Below, piece by piece: positions 17,384-27,161 of a stretch of DNA of 64,000 nt. The notes beneath the pieces are model-generated. The model ran no database searches. It was not told where the DNA came from and was given only the letters and a program-made list of their open reading frames with translations. The DNA comes from JBAOHV01 sp037045265 (lineage in GTDB: Bacteria; Actinomycetota; Acidimicrobiia; Acidimicrobiales; Microtrichaceae). Every line of letters begins with the position of its first letter. The stretch's first letter is position 1. The position numbers and the translations under genes are program-made. The DNA is taken from contig JBAOHV010000016.1 of assembly GCA_037045265.1 (NCBI GenBank), positions 372,001-436,000 of the forward strand, read 5' to 3'.

Positions 17384-18015
17384 CGGGTGACCTCCTGGCG
17401 GTCGTTCCGGGGCGGGATCGTCGCCCGCTCTGCTTCGTCGAGTGTGGTGCCGCGCCCCGCCGGGCCGGAATCCGATCCTGAGGATCCGGCCAGCAGGACC
17501 AACGTGATGATCAACGCGAAACCAAGACCGGCCATCGCTGGTATCGACAGGAAGTGGAACTTCCAGACCCAGACCGTCGAACAGGGGACACCGGCCGAGC
17601 ACGACGAGGAGACCGTCTCGGGGAACCGTTCGACCAGGTAGTGGTAGATCGAGATCCCCATGCCGATCAGTGCAAGCGGCACCACGTACCACTTGACGGC
17701 TCTGTCGCGGCGCAGCGATGCCACGGCGAGCAGCACCACCAAGGGGTACATGGCAATGCGCTGGTACCAGCAGAAGATGCAGGGAGGGAACTTCGCCACC
17801 TCCGACAAGTAGAGGCTGCCGAGCATGCACGTGAGCGCCACCGCGAAGGCCAGCGGCAGGGCCAGAGGTGAAACCGCGTCACGCGCCTCGACCGCCCAGC
17901 CGGGAAGCCCTCCCGTCAGCTTCGCCACGAGTGCGGTCAGCCCGGTGACCACGACCACTACGAGGGCGACGATGGCCAGCAGAGCGAAGAACGTGGTCAC
18001 CGTGTCGACGGACAT
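17380..18015 (-). CDS. DsbB-family disulfide bond formation protein
   Basis: A 211-residue protein with about four or five membrane segments. The DsbB hallmark CIFCWYQRIAMYPL (Cys79, Cys82) lies at the end of the second segment, and the second cysteine pair is SSCSAGVPCSTVW (Cys139, Cys145) in the outer loop. DsbB reoxidises a thioredoxin-fold partner and hands electrons to quinone. The partner is most likely the CPHC redoxin encoded directly downstream with a 4-bp overlap. The C-terminal 35 residues are hydrophilic and cytoplasmic. ATG 18015 lies 9 bases after a TACAGT box, consistent with a leaderless or near-leaderless mRNA. Confidence 0.85.
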   Translation of the reverse strand: MSVDTVTTFFALLAIVALVVVVVTGLTALVAKLTGGLPGWAVEARDAVSPLALPLAFAVALTCMLGSLYLSEVAKFPPCIFCWYQRIAMYPLVVLLAVASLRRDRAVKWYVVPLALIGMGISIYHYLVERFPETVSSSCSAGVPCSTVWVWKFHFLSIPAMAGLGFALIITLVLLAGSSGSDSGPAGRGTTLDEAERATIPPRNDRQEVTR

Positions 18016-18024
18016 CCGGCACGG

Positions 18025-18030
18025 ACTGTA
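18025..18030 (-). promoter_or_regulatory. -10-like box TACAGT
   Basis: On the minus strand TACAGT ends 9 bases before ATG 18015 and would drive the dsbB-redoxin operon with almost no 5' leader. Confidence 0.4.
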
Positions 18031-18071
18031 CTGCCACCGCCGGGCGGCACCTGCCGCGCACGACCCACCGC

Positions 18072-18077
18072 TAGCCT
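18072..18077 (+). promoter_or_regulatory. -10-like box TAGCCT, leaderless start
   Basis: TAGCCT ends 6 bases before ATG 18084 of the glutathione peroxidase gene. Confidence 0.45.
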
Positions 18078-18083
18078 GGCCGG

Positions 18084-18569
18084 ATGTCAATCTACGACAT
18101 CGACATCGCAGCACTCGACGGCACACCGGGTGTGCTCGCCGGCCTCGACGACTCGGTCACCCTGGTCGTCAACGTCGCGTCGAAGTGCGGTCTGACGCCT
18201 CAGTACACCCAGCTCGAGGAGCTCCAGGAGCGCTACGGCGACCGCGGCTTCTCGGTGCTCGGCGTGCCCTGCAACCAGTTCCTGGAGCAGGAGCCCGGCA
18301 CGCCGGAAGAGATCGCAACCTTCTGCTCTACGACGTACGGGGTGAGCTTCCCGCTGACCGAGAAAGTTGAGGTCAACGGAGACCAGCGACACCCCCTGTA
18401 CGACGAACTGACCGCAACAGCAGACGCTGACGGCCACGACGGCGACATCCGCTGGAACTTCGAGAAGTTCCTCGTCGGTGCCGGTGGCGAGGTGCTGGCC
18501 CGGTTCGCGCCCACCACGGTCCCCGACGACGCCGCGATCGTCAGTGCCATCGAGTCGGCGCTCGCCTGA
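18084..18569 (+). CDS. Glutathione peroxidase family protein
   Basis: A 161-residue thioredoxin-fold peroxidase. The catalytic residue is Cys35 in LVVNVASKCGLTPQY, encoded by TGC and not by a selenocysteine TGA. The Gln/Trp partners are in LGVPCNQF and IRWNFEKFLV. It reduces hydrogen or lipid peroxides, in bacteria usually with thioredoxin-type donors. It is divergent from the DsbB-redoxin operon, giving a small redox cluster. The start ATG 18084 follows a -10-like box by 6 bases. Confidence 0.9.
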   Translation: MSIYDIDIAALDGTPGVLAGLDDSVTLVVNVASKCGLTPQYTQLEELQERYGDRGFSVLGVPCNQFLEQEPGTPEEIATFCSTTYGVSFPLTEKVEVNGDQRHPLYDELTATADADGHDGDIRWNFEKFLVGAGGEVLARFAPTTVPDDAAIVSAIESALA

Positions 18570-18642
18570 CCCCCTGACACGATCCAGCCACAGCACCCGC
18601 CCGAACGATCCGCTCGCCCTCATCGGAGAGTGAGCTGGAGCG

Positions 18643-19747
18643 TCAAGCCGGTGTGATCATCATGACCGTCCGTAGCCCTCGGCCGGCCTCGAGGTCGTCG
18701 ATCGCCTCGTTGATCTCCTCGAGCGGTCACCGCGCGGTGACCATGGCATCCAGGTCGAGTCGTCCCGAACGCCACAGCTCGACCAGGCGCGGGATGTCAC
18801 GCGGTGCCCAACAAGAGCCGAGCAGCGACCCGGCCAGACGCTTCTCGGTGAACATCGTCGCCGCCGGTGACACCGAGACGACGTCGTCGATCGGCGCGGC
18901 TCCGACCATGACGGTAGTACCTCCGTTTCGGGTGGCGTCCATGGCCGACTGAACCAGGCCAGCCGACCCAACCGCGTCGAAGGCCAGGTCCGCGCCGATC
19001 CCGGTCAGAGCCATCGTGGCCGCCACGACATCGGCTTCCGTCGGGTCGATCGCGTCGGTCGCCCCGAAGCGCAACGCCTGCTCGCGCCGCGTGTCCGACG
19101 GGTCTGACACGATGATCGCGCGCAGCACCCGAGAGCGCCGCTCCCTGCACGATGCTGATGCCCACCCCACCGGCGCCGAGCACCAGAACCTGATCGCCGG
19201 GCCGGACGTCCACCGTGTTGATCGCCGCACCGACGCCGGTCTGGACAGCACAACCGATCACGCACGCAACGTCGAGGGGTACGTCCGCGTCGATGCGTAC
19301 CGCTCCCTGTTCGGCGACGACGACTTCTTCTGCCCACCCGGCGAGCCCGAGACCACGAAAGACCGTCTCACCGGCACGGCTGAGCCGCGTCGTGCCGTCG
19401 GGGAGCATCGACGTGGCGATCGCCATGGCGTCGGGGCAGACGCTGAACAGCCCCCTGGAGCAGTAATCGCAGCGGCCGCACGCGGGGTTGGGTGTGAGCA
19501 CGACATGATCACCGACCGCCAGGGTGCGGACACCCGGACCGGCTTCGACTACGACTCCGGCGGCCTCGTGACCCGGGATGGTCTGACCCATCGTCGGGTA
19601 GACGCCGCGCACGATGCTCACGTCGGAGTGACACACCCCGCAGGCGACGACACGGACCCTCACCTCGCCCGGGCGCGGCCCCTCGAGCTCGATGTCGTCG
19701 ACGACACGGAGCGGGGCTCCGACCTCGGTGAACAACGCTGCACGCAT
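18643..19747 (-). CDS. Zinc-dependent alcohol dehydrogenase, one frameshift and one in-frame stop
   Basis: About 367 residues of the zinc MDR family. The catalytic zinc ligands are in ACGVCHSDVSIVRG and PGHEAAGVV, and the structural zinc loop has the Cys array NPACGRCDYCSRGLFSVC. The NAD site reads VLVLGAGGVGISIVQGAAL. Near 19130 one base is off between ALSGA and AIIVSDPS. A TGA at 18727-18729 interrupts the frame, yet the downstream codons continue sensibly (PLEEINEAIDDLEAGRGLRT) to a TGA at 18643. ATG 19747 is preferred to GTG 19753. It would oxidise an alcohol or reduce an aldehyde. Confidence 0.8.
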
Positions 19748-19820
19748 CAGCACCCCCTGACTCCGCCCGGCCGGACAGAGATGGACACGGTAATGCCCCA
19801 GGCGACGCGGCGACGCTGGT

Positions 19821-22538
19821 TCAACCCCGGCGTGCCCGGACGACCGCCTTTCGGAGCTCGTCGACCACCAGCAGCGACAAGGGCGTGATCAGCACGATCC
19901 CCCACTGCGTCGCGGTCAGCGGCACGGTGGTGAACACCGATCGCATGAAGGAGACCTGCACTATCAGCACCTGCATAAGGACCACGCCGGCAAGGGCCCA
20001 CAGAAGTGCACGGTTGGCAAGCGAGTGCCGGGTGAAGACCGTCTCGTCTCCTGAACGCACGCAGAACGAGTTGACGAGCTGGAAGAACACGAACACCGAG
20101 AACGCCATGGTCAGAGCCGCTTCGGGGTGCTCGTCACGGTTCACGAGGTAGATGCCCAGCGTCCCTGCGGTGATCACCAGGGCGGAGAAGACGATGCGCG
20201 CCAACCGCCGGAGCGTCAGGATCACTTCGTCGCGACGCCTGGGTGGACGGTCCATCACCCCGGGCTTCGGCGGGTCGACACCCAGGGCGATCGCCGGGGG
20301 GCCGTCGGCGATGATGTTCACGAACAGGATCTGGATGGCGTTGAAGATCACTCCCAGTCCGCCGAGCTGGGCGGCAAGGATCGTGATGATCGCCGAGATG
20401 TTCGTGGTGAGCTGGAACCGAACGAACGTGATGATGTTCTCGTAGATCGCCCGCCCGCCCTCGACTGCGTGCACGATCGTGGCGAAGTTGTCGTCGGTGA
20501 GGATCATGTCACCCGCTTCCTTGGTCACCTCCGTCCCGGTGATGCCCATGGCAACGCCGATCTCGGCCTGCTTGAGAGATGCGGCGTCGTTGACGCCGTC
20601 GCCGGTCATGGCAACGACGTTGCCCTTCGCCTGCAAGGCCTTGACGACACGCACCTTGTGCTCCGGAGAGACCCTGGCGCACACACCGATGTCGTCGATC
20701 TGTTCGGCCAGGTCCGCGTCGGTCATGCCCTCGAGCTCGGCGCCGGTCACGACACGCCCGGTTATTCCGAGCTCTGCTGCAATCGCGCCGGCGGTCGACG
20801 CATGGTCGCCGGTGATCATCTTCACGCCGATCCCTGCGGTCGCACATTCGGCGATCGCGTCGATCGCTTCGGGACGGGCGGGATCGAGGATCCCGACCAG
20901 GGCCTCCAGGCACAGACCGTCGAGCTCGTCAGCTAGCTCGCCCTCGTACTCCTGGGCGCGGACCGGGAGCTCGGTCGTGGCGAGCGCCAGCACCCGCAGG
21001 CCCTCGGAACCCAACGAGTCGTTCGAAGCCACCAGTTCAGCTCGCCCGGCGCTGTCGATCGGTTCGGCACCGTCGTCGACGGCGACCGTCGAACAGCGTG
21101 CCAGGACGACGTCGGGAGCGCCCTTCACCACGACGAGCGACCGCTCGGGATCGTCGGGGTGCGGATGCAGGGTCGCCATGTACTTGGTGGCGGAGTCGAA
21201 GGGCACCTCGCCGCTGCGCTCCAACTCACGCCGGGTCACCCCGGGGTCCACCCCTCCCTTGGCCGCCATCACCACGAGCGCGCCTTCGGTGGGATCGCCG
21301 ACCAGGGTCGGGCGGCCATCCTCGGTGCGCAGGTGGGCGTCGTTGCAGAGAACTCCCGCGACGAGGGCCGGCCGGATCGCAAGGAGCCGCTCGGGGGAGA
21401 TCTCCGCTTCGCCTTCGAGTATGTGCCCCTCGACGCCGTAGCCGAGTCCGTCGATGCCGAATCGGTGTCCCCGTGTCAGCAGGGTGGTGGCGGTCATCTG
21501 GTTCAGCGTCAGCGTGCCGGTCTTGTCCGAACAGATGACGGTCGTGGAACCGAGCGTCTCCACCGAGGCCAGCCGCTTCATGATCGCATGACGCTTGGCG
21601 AGCCGTCCGACTCCGATCGCCAGGGTCACGGTGACGACCGCTGGCAGGCCTTCGGGGATAGCGGCGACTGCCAGGGCGACCGAGTTCAAGAGCGCTTCGC
21701 TGATCGAGTCGCGGTCGATCGTGGGGGCCTGCACCAGGGCGACGATGAACACCGCGATCACCGCGACGAAGGCGATCGCTGCCAGGCGCTTGCCGAGCGT
21801 GTGGATCTGCTCCTGGAGCGGCGTCGGCTTCTCCTCGGCTGCGCCGAGCAGACCTGCCAGACGACCGACCTCGGTGTGCATGCCGGTCTCGGTCACGACC
21901 AGCTCGGCCCGGCCACGCACGAGCGTCGTGTTCATGTAACCCAGGTTGACCCGATCGGCCAGCGCGACCTCGCCCACACCATCGACTACTTCATCCTGCT
22001 TGTCAGACGGGACGGACTCGCCGGTCAGCATCGACTCGTCCACCGAGGTGGCAGCGGTCACCACGAAGCGACCGTCGGCGGGCACGCGGTCGCCTGCCTC
22101 GAGCAGTACGACGTCCCCCGGTACGAGCTGCTGAGCGAGCACATCCTGGACCTCGCCGCCCCTGCGTACCCGGACCGTCGTCTCGAGCATCTCCTTGAGC
22201 GCAGCGAGAGCGTTGTCGGCGCGGTTCTCCTGTACGAAGCCCATGACCGCGTTGATCAACAACACGATGCCGATGACGATCGGGTCCTTGAAGTCGCCGA
22301 CGGCTGCCGACACCGCTGCTGCTCCCAGCAGGATGTAGACCATCATGTCCTTGAACTGGTCGAGGAACCGCAGCCAGGCAGCCCTCCTGGGTACCTCTGC
22401 TAGCTCGTTGGGACCGTGGGTCTCGAGCCGCTCGTCCACCTGCGAGGTCGTCAAGCCTACGAGGGGGTCGACCTGCAACCGGGTTGCGACCTCTGCCGCG
22501 GGCAGGCGGTACCAGTCGGTCGTTTCCGTCGTCGTCAT
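19821..22538 (-). CDS. P-type (type II) cation-transporting ATPase
   Basis: A 905-residue inner-membrane pump with the type II layout of about ten membrane helices. Motifs: actuator TGES (172-175), VAAIPEGLPAVVTVTLAIG in helix 4 (PEGL near 295), phosphorylation site CSDKTGTLTLNQ (Asp338), hinge TGDGVNDAASLKQAEIGVAMG, and the ADGPPAIALG stretch in the late helices. PEGL/PEGLP helix 4 is typical of Ca2+ pumps of the SERCA/PMCA type, so Ca2+ export is likely but other divalent cations are possible. ATG 22538 has a GGAG ribosome site. It is a stand-alone gene. Confidence 0.9.
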   Translation of the reverse strand: MTTTETTDWYRLPAAEVATRLQVDPLVGLTTSQVDERLETHGPNELAEVPRRAAWLRFLDQFKDMMVYILLGAAAVSAAVGDFKDPIVIGIVLLINAVMGFVQENRADNALAALKEMLETTVRVRRGGEVQDVLAQQLVPGDVVLLEAGDRVPADGRFVVTAATSVDESMLTGESVPSDKQDEVVDGVGEVALADRVNLGYMNTTLVRGRAELVVTETGMHTEVGRLAGLLGAAEEKPTPLQEQIHTLGKRLAAIAFVAVIAVFIVALVQAPTIDRDSISEALLNSVALAVAAIPEGLPAVVTVTLAIGVGRLAKRHAIMKRLASVETLGSTTVICSDKTGTLTLNQMTATTLLTRGHRFGIDGLGYGVEGHILEGEAEISPERLLAIRPALVAGVLCNDAHLRTEDGRPTLVGDPTEGALVVMAAKGGVDPGVTRRELERSGEVPFDSATKYMATLHPHPDDPERSLVVVKGAPDVVLARCSTVAVDDGAEPIDSAGRAELVASNDSLGSEGLRVLALATTELPVRAQEYEGELADELDGLCLEALVGILDPARPEAIDAIAECATAGIGVKMITGDHASTAGAIAAELGITGRVVTGAELEGMTDADLAEQIDDIGVCARVSPEHKVRVVKALQAKGNVVAMTGDGVNDAASLKQAEIGVAMGITGTEVTKEAGDMILTDDNFATIVHAVEGGRAIYENIITFVRFQLTTNISAIITILAAQLGGLGVIFNAIQILFVNIIADGPPAIALGVDPPKPGVMDRPPRRRDEVILTLRRLARIVFSALVITAGTLGIYLVNRDEHPEAALTMAFSVFVFFQLVNSFCVRSGDETVFTRHSLANRALLWALAGVVLMQVLIVQVSFMRSVFTTVPLTATQWGIVLITPLSLLVVDELRKAVVRARRG

Positions 22539-22767
22539 CGGGGTGCTTCTCCGTCGTCGTGGGGCGCGCCGAGCGCCGAACTCGCCGGAGGTCTCCCTCA
22601 CCAGACCTGACGGCCTGGCCGGTGGCACCGGGTCCGACGGACCGTGGTGACGACACCACCGCTTAGGAGGTACTCCCCTCCGGTGGATCGATGTCCACCT
22701 GAACGCTGAACGCTAGCAGTTGGCCCAGGCGCTCAAGGTTCGGGACCCGTCCGGCCGACACACGAGC

Positions 22768-24473
22768 ATGCCCGCGCCGACCCAAGCAGCACCGCAGCCC
22801 GCCCAGGAGCAGCCAGCACGAGAAGGGTCGAGCCGTCCCGACGGCGAGCAGATCCCCGCAGGTCGCGGCCTCGAGCGCAGCAGACGCGACGTCGTGCTCG
22901 CAGCAGGCGCCGGCGTCCTGGCCACCGCTACCGCGGCTTGTGCGCCGGCGGTTCCGGGACCATCCACCGGCGGGGGGCCCGCACCCACCGCGCCGCCGCC
23001 GGCGACAGGCGTCGGACCTGCACGCCACCTCGCCAACCGGGCGACGTTCGGCGCGACGCCGGGGACGGTGGAGCGGATCCGCGCCATCGGCACAGCCGCC
23101 TGGCTGGACGAACAGCTTGCTCCGTGGCAGCTGCCGGACGCCGAGCCGAGGCTGAGCGGGTACACGACGCTGAACCGGAGCGTCGCCCAGAACGAAGCGG
23201 TGCGCAAGAGCGACGAGAACCTGCTCTTCGCCGAACTGGATCACGCCGACCCTGCAACGGGCGGTGTTCTCGGAACGCCAGCTGTACGAGGTGATGTGCG
23301 ACTTCTGGTCCAACCACTTCAACATCTGGCGCAGGGCCAAGTGGCTGACCCAGCTGAAGACGACCGACGACGCCCAGGTCGTCAGGCCCCACGCCCTGGG
23401 CCGCTTCGCGGACATGCTCCTTGCATCGGCACGCAGCCCGGCGATGCTGGTCTACCTGGACAACTACGCGAGCACCGCCGAGGCCGGCAAGCAGGTCAAC
23501 GAGAACTACGGCCGCGAGCTGTTGGAGCTGCACACCCTCGGGATCGTCGACGGTGCGCAGGTCTACACCGAGGCCGACGTCCTGGGCGTGGCGAAGGTCC
23601 TCTCGGGCTGGTCGATCTCGTGGGACGACGACGCAACGAAGTACTCGTACCGGTTCGCTCCGTGGGCCCACTCCCAGGAGGCGGTCTCGCTCCTGGACGG
23701 AGCCTGGAGCAGCCCGGCGAGGGTGTCATGGAACGACAGGGTCCAGAAGGCCGAAGGAGATGGCATCGCGCTGCTCGGCTTCCTCGCCCGGCACCCTTCG
23801 ACAGCCAGGTACCTGTCGTGGAAGCTCGTGCGTCGCTTCGTCTCGGACCAGCCACCCGCGGCGCTGGTCGACCGACTGGCAACGACCTACCTGGCCAACG
23901 ACACTGCGATCGCACCCGTGCTGCGTCAGCTGTTCCTTTCACCCGAGTTCGATGCATCCGTCGGCCAGAAGGTGAAGCGGCCGATCGACTGGCTCCACTC
24001 GGCGCTGCGCGTGACCCGCGCCCAGATCGACCCCGCCCCGAAGGGAGTCGCGGCGTCGAGGCTCCGCTCCGCTGCACAGGCGCTGGGCCAACCGCTCTTC
24101 GAGCGGGTCAGCCCCGACGGCTGGCCCGACCGCGCCACGTACTGGGTAGCGGCCGACGGCCTGCTGAAGCGCTGGGAGCACTCGGCGAAGCTGGCGCGCA
24201 ACAAGATCACCGACGCCGACTCGCCCGAGAAGGTGGTGGTCGACGCGGCAGCACTCGTCCCTACCCCGACGCCCGCGACAGTGCGTGAGGCGCTCACCGC
24301 GACCGCCGGCACCAGCCTGCAGTTCGAGCTGTCGACAGGCGACGCCGACGCGATCCGCGGTTGCCCTGCGGCTCTCGCCCACCGCTGCTGGGACAGCTCT
24401 CGTCTCCGACCAGACGCTCGTTCAGAACGCTGTCGGCCTGCTGCTCTCCCACCCCGAATTCCAGCGACGTTGA
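22768..24473 (+). CDS. DUF1800 exported protein, two frameshifts
   Basis: About 567 residues. A Tat-like signal (SRRDVVLAAGAGVLATATAACA) lies after a 45-residue polar N-terminus, and the AC suggests a possible lipoprotein. The DUF1800 body starts ARHLANRATFGATPGTVERI and contains FWSNHFNIWRRA, NENYGRELLELHTLG and DVLGVAKVLSGWSI. Frame changes occur near 23247 (restoring LQRAVFSERQLYEVMCDFW) and near 24360 (restoring RLSPTAAGTALVSDQ to the stop at 24473). DUF1800 has no proven activity. It is almost always paired with a DUF1501 protein, as here 46 bp downstream. Confidence 0.85.
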
Positions 24474-24519
24474 CCATCTCCGACCGACCGGGTTCGGTCA
24501 CGACACCTCCGGAGCGAGC

Positions 24520-25901
24520 ATGATCCGCAGAACCGACAGCAGAACGAACCGCGCGAGCCATGCCGACAGCACCGCCTACGGGCACTCCGGCCACGCCGGC
24601 GAGCTCACTTCGGGGGCCCGGCTCTCTAGGCGCAACTTCATGGCACTCGCTGGCGCGGGCGGTGTCGCCGTCGGGGTGTCGAGCTTCGGCGGCCGGTACG
24701 CCTTCGCCACACCCGCCCAACCCGGAGCCGGTGACGTCCTCGTGTTCGTCTTCAACCGGGGCGGCATGGACGTGCTGAACGTCGTCGCACCGTTCAGGAT
24801 GCCCACCTACCAGAGCCTGCGCCCGACGATACGGGTGCGCCCACCCGAGGAGTTCGCCGACCCGACCGGCCTGGCAGGCCTGCCACTGAACGCCGGTGGA
24901 GCGGTGTCACCGTTCGCTCTGGACGGCGTCTTCGGGCTCCACCCGGGCATGGAGCGCCTGCATCAGGGGGCGTGGGCGGCAGGACACCTGGCAGTCGTGC
25001 ACGCAGCCGGCGTGCCGTCGCCCATGTCGACGACCCGCAGCCACTTCGAGGCACAGCGCCACTGTGAAGCAGGGAGCTCCAGCCTCTCGGTGAACGACGG
25101 GTTCGTGAACCGCTATCTGTCAGGGCTCAGCGACCTCGACAGGCTCTCGGCGATCGGGCGCGGCTCGACTCTGCAGGCGATGCTCGTCGGTGACGCTCCG
25201 GCCTACTCGATGGCCTCGATCTCGGGGTTCGGAGTCAAGGGGTTCTCCGACAACACCAGGGCGGCGACCGCGCTCGTGGCGATGCACCCCGCCGGTGGTG
25301 ACCTGCTGTGCAACACGGGTTCGGAGACGATCTCGATCGTGGGACTGATCGGGGGCCTGCCTGCGGATCCCGGACCCCAGAACGGTGCCACATACGGCTA
25401 CGACAACCTGGCGCGGGGCTGCGCGAGGTTGCGAGACTGATCAAGGCGAACGTGGGACTCCGCGTCGCCGTTCTCGACGACGGCGGCTGGGACACCCACA
25501 GCGGCCAAGGCGTACCGGAGTCACCGTCGGCGTACTTCAGAGGCCGTACCCAACAGTTCTCCGAGGCACTCCAGGCCTTCTACCAGGACCTCGGTGCGGC
25601 CATGTCCGAGGTCACTCTCGTGACGATGTCGGAGTTCGGTCGGACGATCAATGAGAACGCCTCCGGCGGAACCGACCACGGCAGGGGCACAGCCATGTTC
25701 GTGATGGGCCATGGGATCAGAGGCGGGGTTCACGGGGCCTTCCACGACTCCATCGTGAACGCCCCCGAGGGCGACCTGGGCGTTCTCAACGACTACCGAC
25801 ACGTCGTCGCCGAGGTGCTCGCAGGGCGTGGTTCAGCCAGCGATCTGGGCAGGGTGTTCCCCGGCTACAGCGGACACACGCCGCTGGGCCTGCTCAACTG
25901 A
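24520..25901 (+). CDS. DUF1501 exported protein, one frameshift
   Basis: About 460 residues. A Tat signal SRRNFMALAGAGGVAVGVSS follows a polar lead of about 35 residues. The DUF1501 body has VFVFNRGGMDVLNVVAP, HPGMERLHQGAWAAGHLAVV and, late, MSEFGRTINENASGGTDHGRG with VMGHGIRGGVHGAF. The fold belongs to the alkaline phosphatase/sulfatase group by the last motifs. One base is missing near 25416 (GGCTGCG instead of GGCCTGCG), so the frame before it ends in an early TGA. It follows the DUF1800 gene in the same direction. Together they are probably a Tat-exported pair. Confidence 0.85.
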
Positions 25902-25905
25902 GCCC

Positions 25906-27043
25906 TCAGCCCAGACGGGACCTCAGCACCGATACCGTCGCCGCCGCATCGCGGGCGAGCGCTGCGGAGTCGACCTCGAGCGATTCGTCGAGGTAGTCAC
26001 CGAGCGGGAGGAACAACGACACGGTGCTCGTCGACTGCCCGGTCCACTCGTCGGCAGAGACGACCACGTCGCCGTGGGACCCGTCGCCCTGGTCCGGATC
26101 GGCCCTGTTGACCCCTGAGCGATACGAGGCAGTCACCGGGACGTGGTCATCACGCAGGTCGTCGGGGCGGCCGGCGCCGGCCCGGCCCAGCGAGACGACG
26201 ACCAGATCGCCTTCGGCTCCGTCGAATCTCAGTTCGGCACCACGCTCGGTGTCGACGCGCTCATCGAGCGCTGCGCCCTGCGACTCGACACCTGCCACGA
26301 TGGCGGCGATCACCGCCTCGTTGACCGCGTCGATCCGACCCTGGACCTGGGCGCGGACGCTGCTGCGTGCGACCAGAGCGGCGAACACCTCGCGGTGGGC
26401 ATCATCGACTATGACGATCTCTTCGACCTCGATGACCTCGGCGTCGACCGGCTCCTCGTCGGCCGGTGCGTACGATCCCGCGAACGGCTGCTCCGAACCG
26501 GCAGCTGGCTGCGAGTCAGACTCCCCGGCGGTTGCACCCTCGGCGGAACGATCCGCGACGAGCTCCGCGCTCGACGACCTCGGTGTCGGTCTGCGCCATC
26601 GCCTGAGGAGCGAACGGATCACCGATCGGACCGGTGCTCTGCTCAGGGGCGGTAACCGAGAACGGATCAGCAGCAGGTGCAGCGTACGGATCAGCAGCAG
26701 GTGCAGCGTACGGATCAGAAGCAGGTGCAGCGTACGGATCAGCAGCAGGTGCAGCGTACGGATCAGAAGCAGGTGCAGCGTACGGATCAGCTGCAGGCGG
26801 CTCCGCCCAGGCCGGCATCGCAGCCGACGGCGCCCGTCGACCCGCCAGCTCAGCCGCCACAGCTGGGTGCCCGCCGAGCGTGGTCCAGTCAGCGAGACCG
26901 GGCCACCAGACCGGCGTCTCCTCACTCAACCGACCGGCAACGACCTCGCTGATGAGCAGCTCCATCGTGTAGGGACCGCGCTGGTTGTTCGGGCCCACCA
27001 CCACGTAGGCCTGGGGCTGGTCGAGAGGTGGCAGATCGCTCAT
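25906..27043 (-). CDS. GYF_2-domain protein with DPYAAPA repeats, one frameshift
   Basis: About 378 residues. Residues 12-65 form a GYF_2 (DUF4339) domain: YVVVGPNNQRGPYTMELLIS, then a paired WW in TPVWWPGLADW. Next comes a Pro/Ala/Asp/Tyr-rich linker with five to six 8-residue DPYAAPA(A/S) repeats. After a break near 26560 the C-terminal half (EVEEIVIVDDAHREVFAALV onward) is an alpha/beta domain of about 190 residues that I do not recognise. GYF-type domains bind Pro-rich peptides. No signal peptide is visible. Its stop lies 4 bp from the convergent DUF1501 stop. Confidence 0.7.
26664..26783 (-). repeat. 24-bp tandem repeat, five copies, coding
   Basis: Five consecutive copies of a 24-base unit (forward strand ggatcagcagcaggtgcagc plus gtac) run from 26664 to 26783, with a partial sixth after. 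Copies differ only at one position (cag or aag). The minus strand encodes repeated DPYAAPAA or DPYAAPAS in the linker of the GYF_2 protein. The period is a multiple of three, so copy-number change would keep the frame. Confidence 0.95.
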
Positions 27044-27161
27044 TGCGCGAGCCTGCCACACTGCGTGGGATCGCGCGCCGATGCAACCACTCCCCGACGT
27101 GGCACGCTGTGGGCCCGCGCTGCAAAGCCGCGTCTCCACCGATGAAGGGATCCCCCGTCCA

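Noticed and set aside
18084..18569. Selenoprotein glutathione peroxidase
   Set aside because: The active-site codon is TGC (Cys), and no UGA or SECIS context is needed.
8629..18729. UGA read as Trp or another recoding
   Set aside because: Many genes end with TGA at natural positions, including ATGA overlaps, so TGA is a normal stop here. Two isolated cases fit base errors better.
26024..27145. Long open frame on the plus strand through the GYF_2 gene with a Ser/Arg-rich repeated protein
   Set aside because: It is a by-product of the 24-bp repeats and high GC. The minus-strand reading has a GYF_2 domain and natural composition.
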